This document shows, piece by piece, positions 24,950 through 35,273 of a stretch of DNA of 64,000 bases. The DNA comes from Parabacteroides sp. FAFU027 (GTDB lineage: Bacteria > Bacteroidota > Bacteroidia > Bacteroidales > UBA7332), in assembly GCF_022808675.1 (NCBI RefSeq), contig NZ_JAKZKV010000002.1, forward strand, positions 310,001 through 374,000, given 5' to 3'. A program made the translations under genes and the position numbers. Each line of letters begins with the position of its first letter. The stretch's first letter is position 1. The notes below the pieces were generated by a model. The model was not told where the DNA came from. It saw nothing but the letters and a program-made list of their open reading frames with translations, and searched no databases.

Positions 24950-25555
24950 ATGTCATTTAGCCAAAAAAGCTATGCAATTTTCGCAGATAGTACGAAGCAA
25001 TACCACGTTACAGACGATGTGGATGCGGTAATGCAAAACCCTTACGAGTTCCAAACCATCGAATATTTCCTCTATCTCAAAAACTGGATTGATGCCGTAC
25101 AATGGCACCTTGAAGATATCGTCCGCGACCCGAATATTGATCCTGTCAAAGCATTGGAAATCAAACGTCGCATTGACAAATCGAATCAGGAACGTACCGA
25201 TTTGGTTGAATTAATCGATAGCTACTTTCTCGACAAATACAAAAACGCCATGCCATTGGCCGATGCGACAATCAACACAGAAAGTCCGGCATGGGCGGTT
25301 GACCGTCTTTCGATCCTTGCATTGAAGATTTACCACATGCAGCAAGAGGTGGATCGTCCCGATGCGACTGTGAAGCATATCGCTCAATGTCAGACCAAGC
25401 TGAATATCCTGCTTGATCAGCGCGAAGACCTGACTACCGCTATCGACCAATTGTTGGCCGACATCGAAGCCGGTAAAAAATACATGAAGGTGTACAAACA
25501 GATGAAGATGTATAATGATCCGGCTCTCAATCCGGTTCTTTACGGTAAAAAGTAA
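24950..25555 (+). CDS. DUF4254 domain protein
   Basis: A 201-aa cytoplasmic helical protein of the Bacteroidetes family DUF4254 (pattern QWHLEDIVRDPNIDP, then RIDKSNQERTDLVELID). The biochemical role is unknown. Its usual neighbour in this phylum is a family 9 glycosyltransferase, as here, which suggests a role in LPS core assembly. A terminator-like hairpin between it and the GT9 gene may reduce read-through. Confidence 0.85.
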   Translation: MSFSQKSYAIFADSTKQYHVTDDVDAVMQNPYEFQTIEYFLYLKNWIDAVQWHLEDIVRDPNIDPVKALEIKRRIDKSNQERTDLVELIDSYFLDKYKNAMPLADATINTESPAWAVDRLSILALKIYHMQQEVDRPDATVKHIAQCQTKLNILLDQREDLTTAIDQLLADIEAGKKYMKVYKQMKMYNDPALNPVLYGKK

Positions 25556-25579
25556 TCTTCCACTGATGATATTTCCCCG

Positions 25580-25611
25580 ATAAGCCGATCATCAGGTCGG
25601 CTTATTTTTTT
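25580..25611 (+). terminator. Terminator or attenuator between DUF4254 and GT9 genes
   Basis: ATAAGCCGA (25580-25588) pairs with TCGGCTTAT (25597-25605), followed by a T run. Confidence 0.85.
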
Positions 25612-25649
25612 CTCCAAACGGTTCCTCAATATTATTTCCAGCTTTAAAC

Positions 25650-26681
25650 ATGAAGAAAATTCTGATCATTCGCTTTTCCGCATTAGGAGATGTGGCCATG
25701 ACCATTCCGATTACCTATTCGTATGCCCGTCAGAATCCCGATGTAGAAATTGTTTTTTTATCAAAACCTTCATTGACGAAGCTGTTCTTCAACGCGCCTA
25801 AAAACTTTCGACTCATCACCATCGACGCACAAGGCCGCCACAAAGGCTTTTTCGGGCTGTTCCGGCTATTTCTGGAATTAAAGAAGGAAAAGTTTGATGC
25901 GGTTATTGATCTGCACAGCGTATTGCGCAGCCACTTTCTCAGCAGGCTGTTCCGACTGATCGGCGTCAAAACAGCAACTGTACACAAAGGCCGGGCTGAA
26001 AAGGAGCGTCTGACCCACAAGCACGACAAGCATTTCCATCAATTGGCTACTTCATTTGATCGTTATCTGAAAACGTTTCATGATGCGGGTATCGACTTCA
26101 AGCCTGATTTCGAGTCCATCTTCGAAGACGGAAAAGGCGATTTGACATTGTTGGCTGATTTTCTCCCAGAGAAAAGGGGGAAATGGATCGGGATTGCCCC
26201 GTTTGCCAAGCATAAAGGTAAAATCTATCCGCTGGAGAAAATGGAAGAGGTGGTGGGCAAATTAAGTAAAGAGTCGGTGAAAATATTCCTGTTCGGTGGA
26301 GGAGAGAGCGAAAAAGTCATTCTGGAAAAATGGGCAGCAACTTACCCTAATACCATTTGCACGATCGGCAAAATCAACATGGAGAAGGAGCTTCACCTGA
26401 TGAGCCACCTCGACGGTATGATTACGATGGACTCGGGTAATATGCACATGGCATCATTGGTTAACTGTCCGGTGATCTCCATCTGGGGAGCGACTCACCC
26501 GTATGCCGGATTCTACGGATGGCAGCAAGCGAAGGAAAATGCTGTTCAGCTAGACCTTTCGTGTCGTCCTTGCTCGGTATTCGGAGATAAACCCTGCCAC
26601 AGAGGCGATTATGCATGTTTGAATCAGATAACTCCGGATGCAATTGTAGCGCAGGTCAAGCGGCTCTTTTTAAAGAAGTAA
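25650..26681 (+). CDS. Glycosyltransferase family 9 (heptosyltransferase-like)
   Basis: A 343-aa GT-B enzyme of the heptosyltransferase family, which adds heptose or a related sugar to the LPS inner core at the cytoplasmic membrane. It has the N-terminal ILIIRFSALGDVAMT, the mid-protein DLHSVLRS and a C-terminal nucleotide-sugar region (ITMDSGNMHMASL, then SIWGATHPYAGF). A late cysteine set (CRPCSVFGDKPC ... CL) is usual in Bacteroidetes members. It follows DUF4254 and ends at a bidirectional terminator. Confidence 0.9.
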   Translation: MKKILIIRFSALGDVAMTIPITYSYARQNPDVEIVFLSKPSLTKLFFNAPKNFRLITIDAQGRHKGFFGLFRLFLELKKEKFDAVIDLHSVLRSHFLSRLFRLIGVKTATVHKGRAEKERLTHKHDKHFHQLATSFDRYLKTFHDAGIDFKPDFESIFEDGKGDLTLLADFLPEKRGKWIGIAPFAKHKGKIYPLEKMEEVVGKLSKESVKIFLFGGGESEKVILEKWAATYPNTICTIGKINMEKELHLMSHLDGMITMDSGNMHMASLVNCPVISIWGATHPYAGFYGWQQAKENAVQLDLSCRPCSVFGDKPCHRGDYACLNQITPDAIVAQVKRLFLKK

Positions 26682-26696
26682 AATGAACCCCAAAAT

Positions 26697-26739
26697 AAAA
26701 AAGGAGATAAAGTTCGCAATGAGCTTTATCTCCTTTTTT
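26697..26739. terminator. Bidirectional terminator between GT9 and LamG genes
   Basis: A perfect 16-bp stem (26697-26712 with 26724-26739) with A and T runs at the ends, serving both converging genes. Confidence 0.93.
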
Positions 26740-26757
26740 ATTTGAGGTTTCCGATTT

Positions 26758-27798
26758 TTATTTCTCAAGAATTATTTTCCGGACATCCACCAGCTTCTTA
26801 TTCCTATCAAATATCTGGATGAAGTACGTGCCATCTTCCCCAAGTGCACTGGTATTTATATCGATGTTATTCTGCGTAAAGTTGCTTTTATACACCGCTA
26901 ACCCTAATGAGTTAATAATTGACAAAGAGCTTTCCTGTAAACCATCAATATCATTAATGCTAATATGGATTACATCATGAGTCGGATTTGGATAAACTTT
27001 GATTTCATTGAGTTTAGTAGTATTGGTAGCTGATTTAAGTGAGTTCTTGATGATAAGTGTGTCTGTTACAGCTACTTTAACTGTGTCGTATTTAATGTAG
27101 GAACATGGAGAGTCATAATAAAGAGCTTCAACTTCCGTTTTGCTCAAAGCTCTGTTGTAGATTCTAATGTCATCTAATGCTCCTTTGAAATAATGTCCGT
27201 CAGAATCGCCATCTCGTCCAAACGCTAATCCATTACTATATTGATAAGGAAAATACAATGCATTATAACCAGTGCCAGTTGATGTTGCTACAAGATTATT
27301 ATCCAGATAAGTATTTAATGTGTAGCCATCATAGGTCATTGCCCCATGATGCCAGATACTATCATTGCATTTGGTCTGAACAAGGTTACTACAGCTTCCG
27401 CCCGTTCCATAAAAACAGAAATTGTGAAATGGCACATCCCCATCACTACTTGTCGCATTCATCACAAACCCATAGCCATTCAAACGATCTCTAATCATTG
27501 ACATAGTTGATGTTTTGCTATTGGAGATAAACCAGAAGGAAACAGATATGATACTTGGTCTCAGGCCATATCCAATCCAAATATAATCATTTACGCCATC
27601 AAAGCTATAAGCTCTATTCGGGTTACCAAATCGGTCTTTAACCAGAGTTGCCCCATAAACTGTTCCGTTAACATTGCTGTTACTTTCATCATTAGCATTT
27701 CCATTGAAAGACCAGCATCCGATGAGCCCTTTTATTGGCATTTGTGCCATAGTTGCCATCGTGACAAATAACAAACTACATAGTAAAATCTTTTTCAT
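26758..27798 (-). CDS. Secreted LamG-domain protein with T9SS sorting tail
   Basis: A 346-aa protein: signal peptide (1-19, ending MATMAQ), then a concanavalin-A/LamG-like domain (about 22-215). The domain carries the WSFNGNANDES and SFDGVNDYIWIG strands and DDIRIYNRALSKTEVEALY. A linker and a type A T9SS sorting domain follow (KVYPNPTHDVIHI, about 268 to the end). It is probably a surface or released carbohydrate- or adhesin-type binding protein; no catalytic domain is present. It is related to the LamG protein at 36337-37404, which lacks the tail. Confidence 0.88.
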   Translation of the reverse strand: MKKILLCSLLFVTMATMAQMPIKGLIGCWSFNGNANDESNSNVNGTVYGATLVKDRFGNPNRAYSFDGVNDYIWIGYGLRPSIISVSFWFISNSKTSTMSMIRDRLNGYGFVMNATSSDGDVPFHNFCFYGTGGSCSNLVQTKCNDSIWHHGAMTYDGYTLNTYLDNNLVATSTGTGYNALYFPYQYSNGLAFGRDGDSDGHYFKGALDDIRIYNRALSKTEVEALYYDSPCSYIKYDTVKVAVTDTLIIKNSLKSATNTTKLNEIKVYPNPTHDVIHISINDIDGLQESSLSIINSLGLAVYKSNFTQNNIDINTSALGEDGTYFIQIFDRNKKLVDVRKIILEK

Positions 27799-27842
27799 GT
27801 CTCTTATTGTGTTTAATTAATAATAAAACCTCGCATATTTGG

Positions 27843-27850
27843 CAAAGGTA
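27843..27850 (-). promoter_or_regulatory. -7 box for the LamG-T9SS gene
   Basis: The minus strand reads TACCTTTG, an exact consensus match 45 bp before the start codon. The -33 is weak. Confidence 0.55.
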
Positions 27851-28033
27851 GCCTTATTTATGATAAATATCATGTATTTGGATTTTGTTTGTTGTGTTTT
27901 CACTCATATCATTTTAGAAAATCAGGCTCAAGGGTTATATTTTAAAACCAAATTACGTGCAATATAAATATCGTAACCAGACAATCAACATGAAGGATGA
28001 CAGTAAAGTAAAGACAAAAAGCAGAATTTTTCC

Positions 28034-28041
28034 TACCTTTG
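28034..28041 (+). promoter_or_regulatory. -7 box for metG
   Basis: TACCTTTG, an exact match to TAnnTTTG, 28 bp before the metG ATG. No clear -33 TTTG. Confidence 0.6.
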
Positions 28042-28069
28042 CGCATTCAAGAAAAAAAGAGAATACGCG

Positions 28070-30109
28070 ATGGAAAAGAAATTCAAAAGAACGCTCATTA
28101 CCACTGCATTACCTTATGCTAACGGCCCGGTTCACATCGGCCACTTAGCTGGTGTGTATGTGCCTGCAGATATTTATGCCCGTTATTTACGTTTGAAAGG
28201 CGAAGAAGTCCTCATGATCGGCGGAAGCGACGAACATGGAGTGCCCATCACCATCAAGGCTAAAAACGAAGGCATTACTCCGCAGGATGTGGTGGACCGT
28301 TACCACTCCATCATCAAGAAATCATTCGAAGACCTCGGTATTTCGTTTGATATATATTCCCGTACCACTTCTGACATTCACAAAAAAACGGCTTCCGATT
28401 TCTTCAAAAAGCTTTACGATAAAGGCGAATTTATTGAGAAGACTTCGGAGCAATATTACGACGAAGAGGCAAAACAATTCCTCGCCGACCGTTACATCAC
28501 CGGCATTTGCCCGCATTGTAAAAATGAACGTGCTTACGGTGACCAATGCGAGGCTTGCGGAACTTCCCTGAATGCTACCGACCTGATTAATCCGAAATCA
28601 ACCATCACCGGTGCCACTCCCGTGATGAAAGAGACCAAGCACTGGTATCTTCCGCTGGATAAGCACGAAGGCTGGTTGCGCCAATGGATTCTCGAAGACC
28701 ACAAAGAGTGGAAAACCAACGTGTATGGTCAATGCAAATCATGGCTCGATATGGGATTGCAACCCCGTGCCGTGAGCCGTGACCTTGACTGGGGCGTGCC
28801 TGTCCCGGTGGAAGGTGCTGAGGGCAAAGTGCTCTACGTGTGGTTTGATGCACCTATCGGATACATCTCCAATACCATCGAGCTTCTTCCTAACGACTGG
28901 GAAAAATGGTGGAAGAGCGAAGACTCAAAGATCGTTCACTTCATCGGAAAAGATAATATCGTATTCCACTGCATCGTTTTCCCGGCGATGTTGAAAGCGG
29001 ATGGCACTTACCAACTGCCTGAAAACGTTCCTTCAAACGAATTCCTCAACCTTGAAGGAGACAAAATATCCACCTCCCGCAACTGGGCGGTATGGCTGCA
29101 CGAGTACCTCGAAGAGTTTCCGGGCAAACAGGACGTACTTCGTTACGTGCTGACCGCCAACGCTCCCGAAACTAAAGACAATGACTTTACCTGGAAAGAC
29201 TTTCAGGCCCGCAACAACAATGAGCTTGTAGCTGTCCTTGGTAACTTTGTGAACCGTGCGATGGTGTTGACTCAGAAATATTTTGACTGCAAAGTTCCTG
29301 CTTGTGGTGAATTGACTGATTACGACCGCGCAACGTTGGCTGACTTTGCCGATGTGAAAAAATACGTGGAGGATTACCTCAATCAATACCGTTTCCGTGA
29401 TGCACTGAAAGAGGCGATGAACCTTGCCCGCATTGGTAACAAATACCTGGCGGATACCGAACCGTGGAAGCTGGCGAAAACCGACATGGAGCGCGTGGCT
29501 ACTATCATGAATATTTCGCTGCAAATCACTGCTAACCTGGCGATTGCTTTCGAACCATTCCTTCCATTTAGTGCGCAGAAAATGCGTGACTTCCTCGGTA
29601 TGGATAAATTCGATTGGGCTGAACTGGGGCGCACTAACATCCTGGCAACCGGTACTCAATTGCAATCACCGGAATTGTTATTCGAGAAAATCGAAGACAG
29701 CGTGGTGGAAGCTCAGGTACAGAAACTGCTCGATACCAAAAAAGCAAACGAAGCGGCCAACTACAAAGCCAATCCGATTCGTGAAAACATCGACTTCGAG
29801 GATTTCATGAAACTGGACATCCGTGTGGGAACCGTTTTGGAATGCCAGAAAGTACCAAAAGCAGATAAACTACTTCAGTTCAAAATAAATGACGGACTCG
29901 AAACCCGCACCATCGTTTCCGGAATTGCAAAACATTATGCTCCCGAAGATTTGATTGGCAAACAGGTGTGTTTCATCGCTAACCTTGCCCCACGCAAGCT
30001 GAAAGGCATCATGTCAGAAGGAATGATTCTTTCGGCTGAAAACCATGACGGCGGATTATCGGTAATCATGCCGAGCCGTGAAGTGAAACCGGGTAGCGAA
30101 GTAAAATAA
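28070..30109 (+). CDS. metG: Methionyl-tRNA synthetase with C-terminal tRNA-binding domain
   Basis: A 679-aa class I aminoacyl-tRNA synthetase. The HIGH motif is HIGH (22-25). The zinc knuckle is CPHC ... CEAC (about 144-163). The KMSKS-equivalent loop is KISTS (332-336), a common MetG variant. An anticodon-binding helical domain follows, then a Trbp111-like OB-fold from about 570 ([17 protein letters not shown]). It is upstream of, and possibly co-transcribed with, the surface-glycan genes; the gap to the next gene is 18 bp. Confidence 0.97.
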   Translation: MEKKFKRTLITTALPYANGPVHIGHLAGVYVPADIYARYLRLKGEEVLMIGGSDEHGVPITIKAKNEGITPQDVVDRYHSIIKKSFEDLGISFDIYSRTTSDIHKKTASDFFKKLYDKGEFIEKTSEQYYDEEAKQFLADRYITGICPHCKNERAYGDQCEACGTSLNATDLINPKSTITGATPVMKETKHWYLPLDKHEGWLRQWILEDHKEWKTNVYGQCKSWLDMGLQPRAVSRDLDWGVPVPVEGAEGKVLYVWFDAPIGYISNTIELLPNDWEKWWKSEDSKIVHFIGKDNIVFHCIVFPAMLKADGTYQLPENVPSNEFLNLEGDKISTSRNWAVWLHEYLEEFPGKQDVLRYVLTANAPETKDNDFTWKDFQARNNNELVAVLGNFVNRAMVLTQKYFDCKVPACGELTDYDRATLADFADVKKYVEDYLNQYRFRDALKEAMNLARIGNKYLADTEPWKLAKTDMERVATIMNISLQITANLAIAFEPFLPFSAQKMRDFLGMDKFDWAELGRTNILATGTQLQSPELLFEKIEDSVVEAQVQKLLDTKKANEAANYKANPIRENIDFEDFMKLDIRVGTVLECQKVPKADKLLQFKINDGLETRTIVSGIAKHYAPEDLIGKQVCFIANLAPRKLKGIMSEGMILSAENHDGGLSVIMPSREVKPGSEVK

Positions 30110-30127
30110 TCTTCAAAACAACAATCT

Positions 30128-31117
30128 ATGGGGAAAGAGATGCCGGTACTCAGCGTGCTGATGGTGACCTACAATCGCGAGCAATACATCGATACAGCGC
30201 TCAAAAGCGTTTTGCGACAAAAGACCTCCTTTCCCTTTGAAATCATTATCTGTGAAGATTGCAGTACGGACGGGACGTTAGCCATTTGCGAGAAATATGC
30301 AATGGCTTATCCCGATATTATCCGTTTGTTGGTCAATGAAAAAAACCTCGGGTATCAGCGAAACAACCTGAAATGCCTCTCGGCTGCCCGCGGAAAATAT
30401 ATCGCCGTGTGCGACCCTGATGACTACTGGATTTGCAAGGATAAATTGCAGATCCAGTATGATATCATGGAAAAGAATCCTCAATATTCGCTTTGCTTCC
30501 ACCGCGTGTTGAATTACTACGAAAACGACGGAAGCAAGAGTCTCTCCAACGGTACTGAACGTAAGGGAACTTATACTCAGCTCGATTTATCCAAAAAGAA
30601 CTTTATCGCCAACGTCTCCTGCTTTTTCAGGAACAACTACTTTGAGTTACCTGAAGGAATCGAACAGGTGGTGAGCGTCGATTATGTCTTCAGTATGCTG
30701 TCTGCTTCGAAAGGCGACCTCTATTATATTCCGAAGGTGATGGCGCTTTACCGCAAAAGTGAAAGTAGTATCTTCGTAGGTAAAGACCGAAGTAAGGCAT
30801 TATTAATGTCACTCAATGTAAGGAAGTTTATCATCAACCTTTTTCCTGAAAATAAAGAGGTAGTGGATAATCTGAAGATGGCATCTGCCGCTATTCTTTA
30901 TAACCTGTGGAAACTCCATAAAAGCGAAAACGAAACTCAGAAAGCTGATGAAGTCTGGCGTGAACTGGCCTCTGAATATCCGGTGTGGATACAACAGCGA
31001 CTAATTTCCAGTGAATCCATCGCGATAAAACCATTATTGAAGGCTCAGGTTTTCAGATTACTATCGTTGATTCGCAAACAACTATCCAAATTTTACCCAC
31101 TACCCATCATTCGATGA
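30128..31117 (+). CDS. Glycosyltransferase family 2
   Basis: A 329-aa GT-A transferase. It has the N-terminal SVLMVTYNREQYIDTAL, the acidic ICEDCSTDGT and the DxD region VCDPDDYW (about 95-102). The C-terminal half is helical. It probably adds a sugar to an O-antigen or capsule repeat on the cytoplasmic face. Its stop overlaps the start of the flippase gene (ATGA), indicating coupling. Confidence 0.88.
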   Translation: MGKEMPVLSVLMVTYNREQYIDTALKSVLRQKTSFPFEIIICEDCSTDGTLAICEKYAMAYPDIIRLLVNEKNLGYQRNNLKCLSAARGKYIAVCDPDDYWICKDKLQIQYDIMEKNPQYSLCFHRVLNYYENDGSKSLSNGTERKGTYTQLDLSKKNFIANVSCFFRNNYFELPEGIEQVVSVDYVFSMLSASKGDLYYIPKVMALYRKSESSIFVGKDRSKALLMSLNVRKFIINLFPENKEVVDNLKMASAAILYNLWKLHKSENETQKADEVWRELASEYPVWIQQRLISSESIAIKPLLKAQVFRLLSLIRKQLSKFYPLPIIR

Positions 31118-32547
31118 CAGAACATTCTCTTAAACGAAAATCAGCTATTGCTATAGCCTGGAATTTCTTCGATAAAGTTGGCTCTCAACTTATATTTATC
31201 GTAATCGGACTTGTTGTTACACGTATTCTTTCCCAAAAGGAATACGGATTAATAGGATTGCTTGGGATTTTCATTGCTTTATCGAGTGCTCTCATTGACA
31301 GCGGGTTTGTCTCCGCTTTGATCCGGAAGAAGGATGCATCCGAACTGGATTATAATACGGTATTCTACTTCAATATCGGAGTGAGTTCATTCTTGTACGC
31401 GGTATTGTTTTGTTGTGCGCCGCTGATTGCCAATTTCTATAATCAACCGCAACTGGTCATACTAGCCCGGGTTGTTTTCCTTTCATTGATTATTAACTCC
31501 CTGGGGCTTGTGCAAGGGGCTCAGATGACTAAGAATGTTCGATTTAAGCAGTTGTCTGTGATCAATCTAACATCGCTGCTGCTGTCGAGTATTTTATCGC
31601 TAATTTTTGCAGTTAAAGGGCTTGGTGTATGGGCTTTGGTTGTGCAATCGGTTGGGAATGCGACTTTCCGTGTATCGTTGTTATGGGTTGTAAGTAAATG
31701 GCGTCCTTCCCGACTATTTAGTTTTGAAGCTTTGAAGGCGCAGTTGAAATATGGCATGGAGATGTCGGCTGCCAGCTTGTTGACCAACCTGTTTCAGTTC
31801 CTGTACGGACAGTTGATCGGTCGTTTTTTCCCGCTTACTGTTATGGGAAATTATACACAGGCGAGTAAGTACAGTGACATGCCCACAAGCATCCTTTCTA
31901 CGACTCTAAGCAATAGTATGTTTCCCATTTACAGCCAGATCAAGGATGACCCTGAACGGTTGAAACGCGCTTTTCAGAAAACCATCCGTTTGACTTCTTT
32001 TCTGGCTTTTCCATTATTGTTTGGATTAGCTATTGTGGGTCCTGGTGTACTTGAGTTGTTGATTTCAAAAAAATGGGAAGGGGCTTTTGTCTATTTTCAG
32101 CTTCTATGTCTGGCTGGAATTCCGACGATTTTCATTAATTCTAATCAGTATTTCGTGATGATTGGGGAACGTGTGACCGAATTCATCTATATTGAAATTA
32201 CAAAGATTGTAATTTTGCTTATAGTCTTCTTTTCTACTGTTCAATATGGTATTATGGCTTCCATTATCGGACTGGTTTGTATGCGATATATTATTTACCT
32301 GTTTAACGTTATCATTCTGGGGAATAAAGCCAAATACAAGTGGTACGAACAATGGCGGGATATGGCTCCGTATGTTTTTCTGTCATTGGTAATGGTTGGC
32401 ATTATGTATGGACTGAAGTTTGTTATTGCACAAAAATTGCTACTTCTTATCGTTCAGATTTTTATCGGAGCGGCATTTTACCTGGGCATCAATAAAATCC
32501 TCAAGTCGAAGATACTGGACGATGTAATTGCACTATTCCGTAAGTAA
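31114..32547 (+). CDS. Lipopolysaccharide/polysaccharide flippase (Wzx-like)
   Basis: A 477-aa membrane protein of the polysaccharide transport (MATE/MVF) superfamily with about 12-14 predicted hydrophobic segments. The N-terminal AIAWNFFDKVGSQLIFIVIG and RILSQKEYGLIGLLGIF are typical of Wzx/WzxC-type exporters. It probably flips undecaprenyl-linked glycan repeats to the periplasm. It sits inside the glycan operon, overlapping the upstream GT2 by 4 bp. Confidence 0.9.
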   Translation: MTEHSLKRKSAIAIAWNFFDKVGSQLIFIVIGLVVTRILSQKEYGLIGLLGIFIALSSALIDSGFVSALIRKKDASELDYNTVFYFNIGVSSFLYAVLFCCAPLIANFYNQPQLVILARVVFLSLIINSLGLVQGAQMTKNVRFKQLSVINLTSLLLSSILSLIFAVKGLGVWALVVQSVGNATFRVSLLWVVSKWRPSRLFSFEALKAQLKYGMEMSAASLLTNLFQFLYGQLIGRFFPLTVMGNYTQASKYSDMPTSILSTTLSNSMFPIYSQIKDDPERLKRAFQKTIRLTSFLAFPLLFGLAIVGPGVLELLISKKWEGAFVYFQLLCLAGIPTIFINSNQYFVMIGERVTEFIYIEITKIVILLIVFFSTVQYGIMASIIGLVCMRYIIYLFNVIILGNKAKYKWYEQWRDMAPYVFLSLVMVGIMYGLKFVIAQKLLLLIVQIFIGAAFYLGINKILKSKILDDVIALFRK

Positions 32548-32550
32548 GAT

Positions 32551-33573
32551 ATGAAACAGCGAAATGAACTGATTGATGTAATCAAGGGTTTTGCCATTCT
32601 GCTGGTGGTGTTGGGGCATGCGGTGCAGTATAACGTGAAGGCTTTCGATCAGCATATTCTTTTCAGGGTGATTTACTCCTTTCACATGCCGTTGTTTATG
32701 TTTATCAGCGGGTTCGTGGCGTGTGGCACTTTTGATGGAAGCTTTCAGGTCCTTCGCAAACGTTTTAACTCTCTTATCATTCCCTTCTTTTCCTGGCTGG
32801 CCATCACTGATTTGTTGGGGTTGCTTTTTAACTACCTTCATTATCAGGATCCTATTATCTCGTATCATTCGCCAATTGCTGTGATACTTTCACCCAGCAA
32901 TGGCGGTCTTTGGTTTCTCTGGATTCTGTTCCAAAACTACCTTATTTTGTTTCTGGCACTCCGGATTAAGTTTATACGGGAAGAATGGTGCATCTTGTTG
33001 CTGGGGATTTTAATCTTTGTTTTGTCCGAATATTTCCGTAAAATTCCGGTTATTCATGGCTTAAGAAATTCCGGATGGTATCTGATTTTCTTTTCGCTAG
33101 GATATATGTTGAACCGATATAAAGAACAGACATTGCCATTCCTACGGAAAACATTTCCTTTGATTCTTTTATTATTTGTATTGACTGTATCTGTTTGGTA
33201 CAGGGCAAAGACACCGAAAGTAATATTCTCCTTTCCTCTATATCTTCGAAGCTATATCTATTACATCTATCTGTTTCTTGTGCCAATAACAGGGGTATTC
33301 TCCGTGTGGTTTATACTTGAAAAGATGATACAAATTAAGCTGCTGAAACTATTGTTTTCTCAACTTGGAGTGATTTCCCTGGCCATTTATGCCATTCATT
33401 ATTACTTTATTTCGTTGGGAATAGCTATTTTCCAGTTTCATGTTGATCTGAAAATCTATATTGTTTCTATATTTGCGCTCACGGCTGCAATTTTCACGCA
33501 AAAGCTCCTTGCAAAGAGCAAACTGCTTGCGTTTTTGTTGCTTGGACGTAAATTAGCCAAATCGAACCATTAA
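32551..33573 (+). CDS. Membrane acyltransferase family 3 (glycan O-acyltransferase)
   Basis: A 340-aa integral membrane protein of the acyltransferase-3 family with about ten transmembrane helices. The N-terminal signature RNELIDVIKGFAILLVVLGH holds the catalytic-type His23. Members O-acetylate or otherwise acylate surface polysaccharides. It is 3 bp after the flippase gene, so the target is probably the same exported glycan. Confidence 0.88.
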   Translation: MKQRNELIDVIKGFAILLVVLGHAVQYNVKAFDQHILFRVIYSFHMPLFMFISGFVACGTFDGSFQVLRKRFNSLIIPFFSWLAITDLLGLLFNYLHYQDPIISYHSPIAVILSPSNGGLWFLWILFQNYLILFLALRIKFIREEWCILLLGILIFVLSEYFRKIPVIHGLRNSGWYLIFFSLGYMLNRYKEQTLPFLRKTFPLILLLFVLTVSVWYRAKTPKVIFSFPLYLRSYIYYIYLFLVPITGVFSVWFILEKMIQIKLLKLLFSQLGVISLAIYAIHYYFISLGIAIFQFHVDLKIYIVSIFALTAAIFTQKLLAKSKLLAFLLLGRKLAKSNH

Positions 33574-33579
33574 ACACAC

Positions 33580-34503
33580 ATGGACAAAATATTATTTATC
33601 AAAAAGAAAATTGAGAGCCTGGCCTTTAAAGCAAAAACCCTGGGTTTCGGATATATGTGCGATGACTCGTTGAATTCATTGCGACGCAAAATGAATCTTT
33701 ACTTTGCTCTTTTTCCAAAAGAGAAAGAAAAATATAAGGCCGAGTTAGATTTTATCAATGCTCCCGGACAAAAGCGTGTCAGCTATTCGACGGTATTTCC
33801 TTATTCCTTTTCTGAAAAATATGACTATAATCAGGTTGAAGTCTTCAAAGACCAGGAGTTGAATCTTTTTTATGTGATCCATAATGGAAAGAAACTCTAT
33901 TTCAACCACAATTTCAAAAACGAAACAGCCGTAAAGTATAACTATGCTTTCCTGATGGCTGAGCAAGACAAGGAGTCAACCCATTGTTATCTGGATGATA
34001 CTTTTCAGATTAAAGAAGGGGATGTAATACTTGATATCGGGGCAGCTGAAGGCAACTTTTCGCTGGATGCAGTGGAAAAGGCAAAGGAGATCTATATCTT
34101 CGAAGCGAATGAGGCATGGAAAGAGGCTCTGGAAGCGACTTTCGCCCCCTGGAAGGACAAAGTGCATATTTACTATAAGTTCGTTTCCAATATCGACAAT
34201 GAACAATGTCTCCGGATTGATACCTTATTGAAGGAGAAGCCGGTTGATTTTATGAAAATCGATGTGGAAGGAGCCGAAACAATGATTCTCGAAGGAGCCG
34301 AAGAAACTATTAGAAATAATAAAGCCTTGAAGCTGGCGATCTGTACTTACCATCAACAGAAGGATGTGGACTTTCTTTCCTCTCTATTGCATCAAATGAA
34401 TTTCTCAACCTGCCTTTCGGACGGTTATATGCTATTCATTTACCGGAAACTGGCTCCGCCTTATTTCCGGAAAGGACTTATTCGTGCAACAAAAAAACAA
34501 TAA
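33580..34503 (+). CDS. FkbM-family methyltransferase
   Basis: A 307-aa protein with a class I SAM-binding motif VILDIGAAEGNFSL (about 149-162), acidic ribose contact (YIFEAN) and the FkbM hallmark FMKIDVEGAE near residue 225. These enzymes typically O-methylate sugars in glycan clusters. The N-terminal 140 residues have no recognised domain. It is inside the glycan operon with 6-bp gaps on both sides. Confidence 0.85.
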   Translation: MDKILFIKKKIESLAFKAKTLGFGYMCDDSLNSLRRKMNLYFALFPKEKEKYKAELDFINAPGQKRVSYSTVFPYSFSEKYDYNQVEVFKDQELNLFYVIHNGKKLYFNHNFKNETAVKYNYAFLMAEQDKESTHCYLDDTFQIKEGDVILDIGAAEGNFSLDAVEKAKEIYIFEANEAWKEALEATFAPWKDKVHIYYKFVSNIDNEQCLRIDTLLKEKPVDFMKIDVEGAETMILEGAEETIRNNKALKLAICTYHQQKDVDFLSSLLHQMNFSTCLSDGYMLFIYRKLAPPYFRKGLIRATKKQ

Positions 34504-34509
34504 GAGATT

Positions 34510-35265
34510 ATGATATCAATCTGTATTCCCGTCTATGAAATGAAAGGCAAAGGAGTGGAGCATCTCAAGCAGCTCCTCGACAGCCTTTGCAATCAGAGTT
34601 ACCGCCGGTTTGAAGTGGTCATATCAGATGACAGTAAGAGTAATGAAATCAAGAATTTTCTTGATGCGGCAGACTACAAACTCGATATCCATTACCTGAA
34701 AAATGAGTCAGATCAAAAATCGGCCTCCGCTAATATCAACAATGCAATTCGTCACGCGAAACACCCGATTATCAAACCAATCTTTCAGGATGACTGGATC
34801 ATTAATGACAGGATGCTGGCTAAAATCATGGGAGCGAAGGGTAAATGGGGAGCTATGGGATGGAAACAATCGGATAAACCGAAAGAGCATTTGCCCAAAT
34901 GGACCAAAAACATCCTGATTGGTGTCAACAAGATCGGTTGTCCAACCGGTATTTTCTTCGAAAAACGGGATGATCTGCTCTTTGACGAGAATCTGGTCAA
35001 CCTGATGGATGTGGATCTCTACTACCGCTTGTATCAGGCCTATGGTGTCCCTTATTACATCAACGAAGCCTGTTTTGTGTCACGCGTGTGGGACGGATCG
35101 GTTTCAAAAACTCAGGTGAATTCAGATTTGCACTATAACGAACTCCGTTATCTGGAGGAAAAGTTCAACCGGAATGATCTGGTCAAGAAGTTTGACCAGC
35201 GGGTAAGGCTATTGAAGATCAGGAAGACGTTGGTGGACATCAAACGAGCTATATTCCGGGCGTAA
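34510..35265 (+). CDS. Glycosyltransferase family 2
   Basis: A 251-aa GT-A transferase with N-terminal ISICIPVYEMKGKGVEHLKQ, VVISDDSKSNEI and a DD in QDDWIIN as the likely metal site. It is last gene of the metG-to-35265 plus-strand run. Tandem array 3 starts within about 10 bp of its stop codon, in place of an ordinary terminator. Confidence 0.87.
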   Translation: MISICIPVYEMKGKGVEHLKQLLDSLCNQSYRRFEVVISDDSKSNEIKNFLDAADYKLDIHYLKNESDQKSASANINNAIRHAKHPIIKPIFQDDWIINDRMLAKIMGAKGKWGAMGWKQSDKPKEHLPKWTKNILIGVNKIGCPTGIFFEKRDDLLFDENLVNLMDVDLYYRLYQAYGVPYYINEACFVSRVWDGSVSKTQVNSDLHYNELRYLEEKFNRNDLVKKFDQRVRLLKIRKTLVDIKRAIFRA

Positions 35266-35273
35266 TTTGGGAG

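Noticed and set aside
24950..25555. The DUF4254 protein as a fourth array-associated helical protein
   Set aside because: It belongs to a recognised family with a usual GT9 neighbour, and no 21-bp array is beside it.
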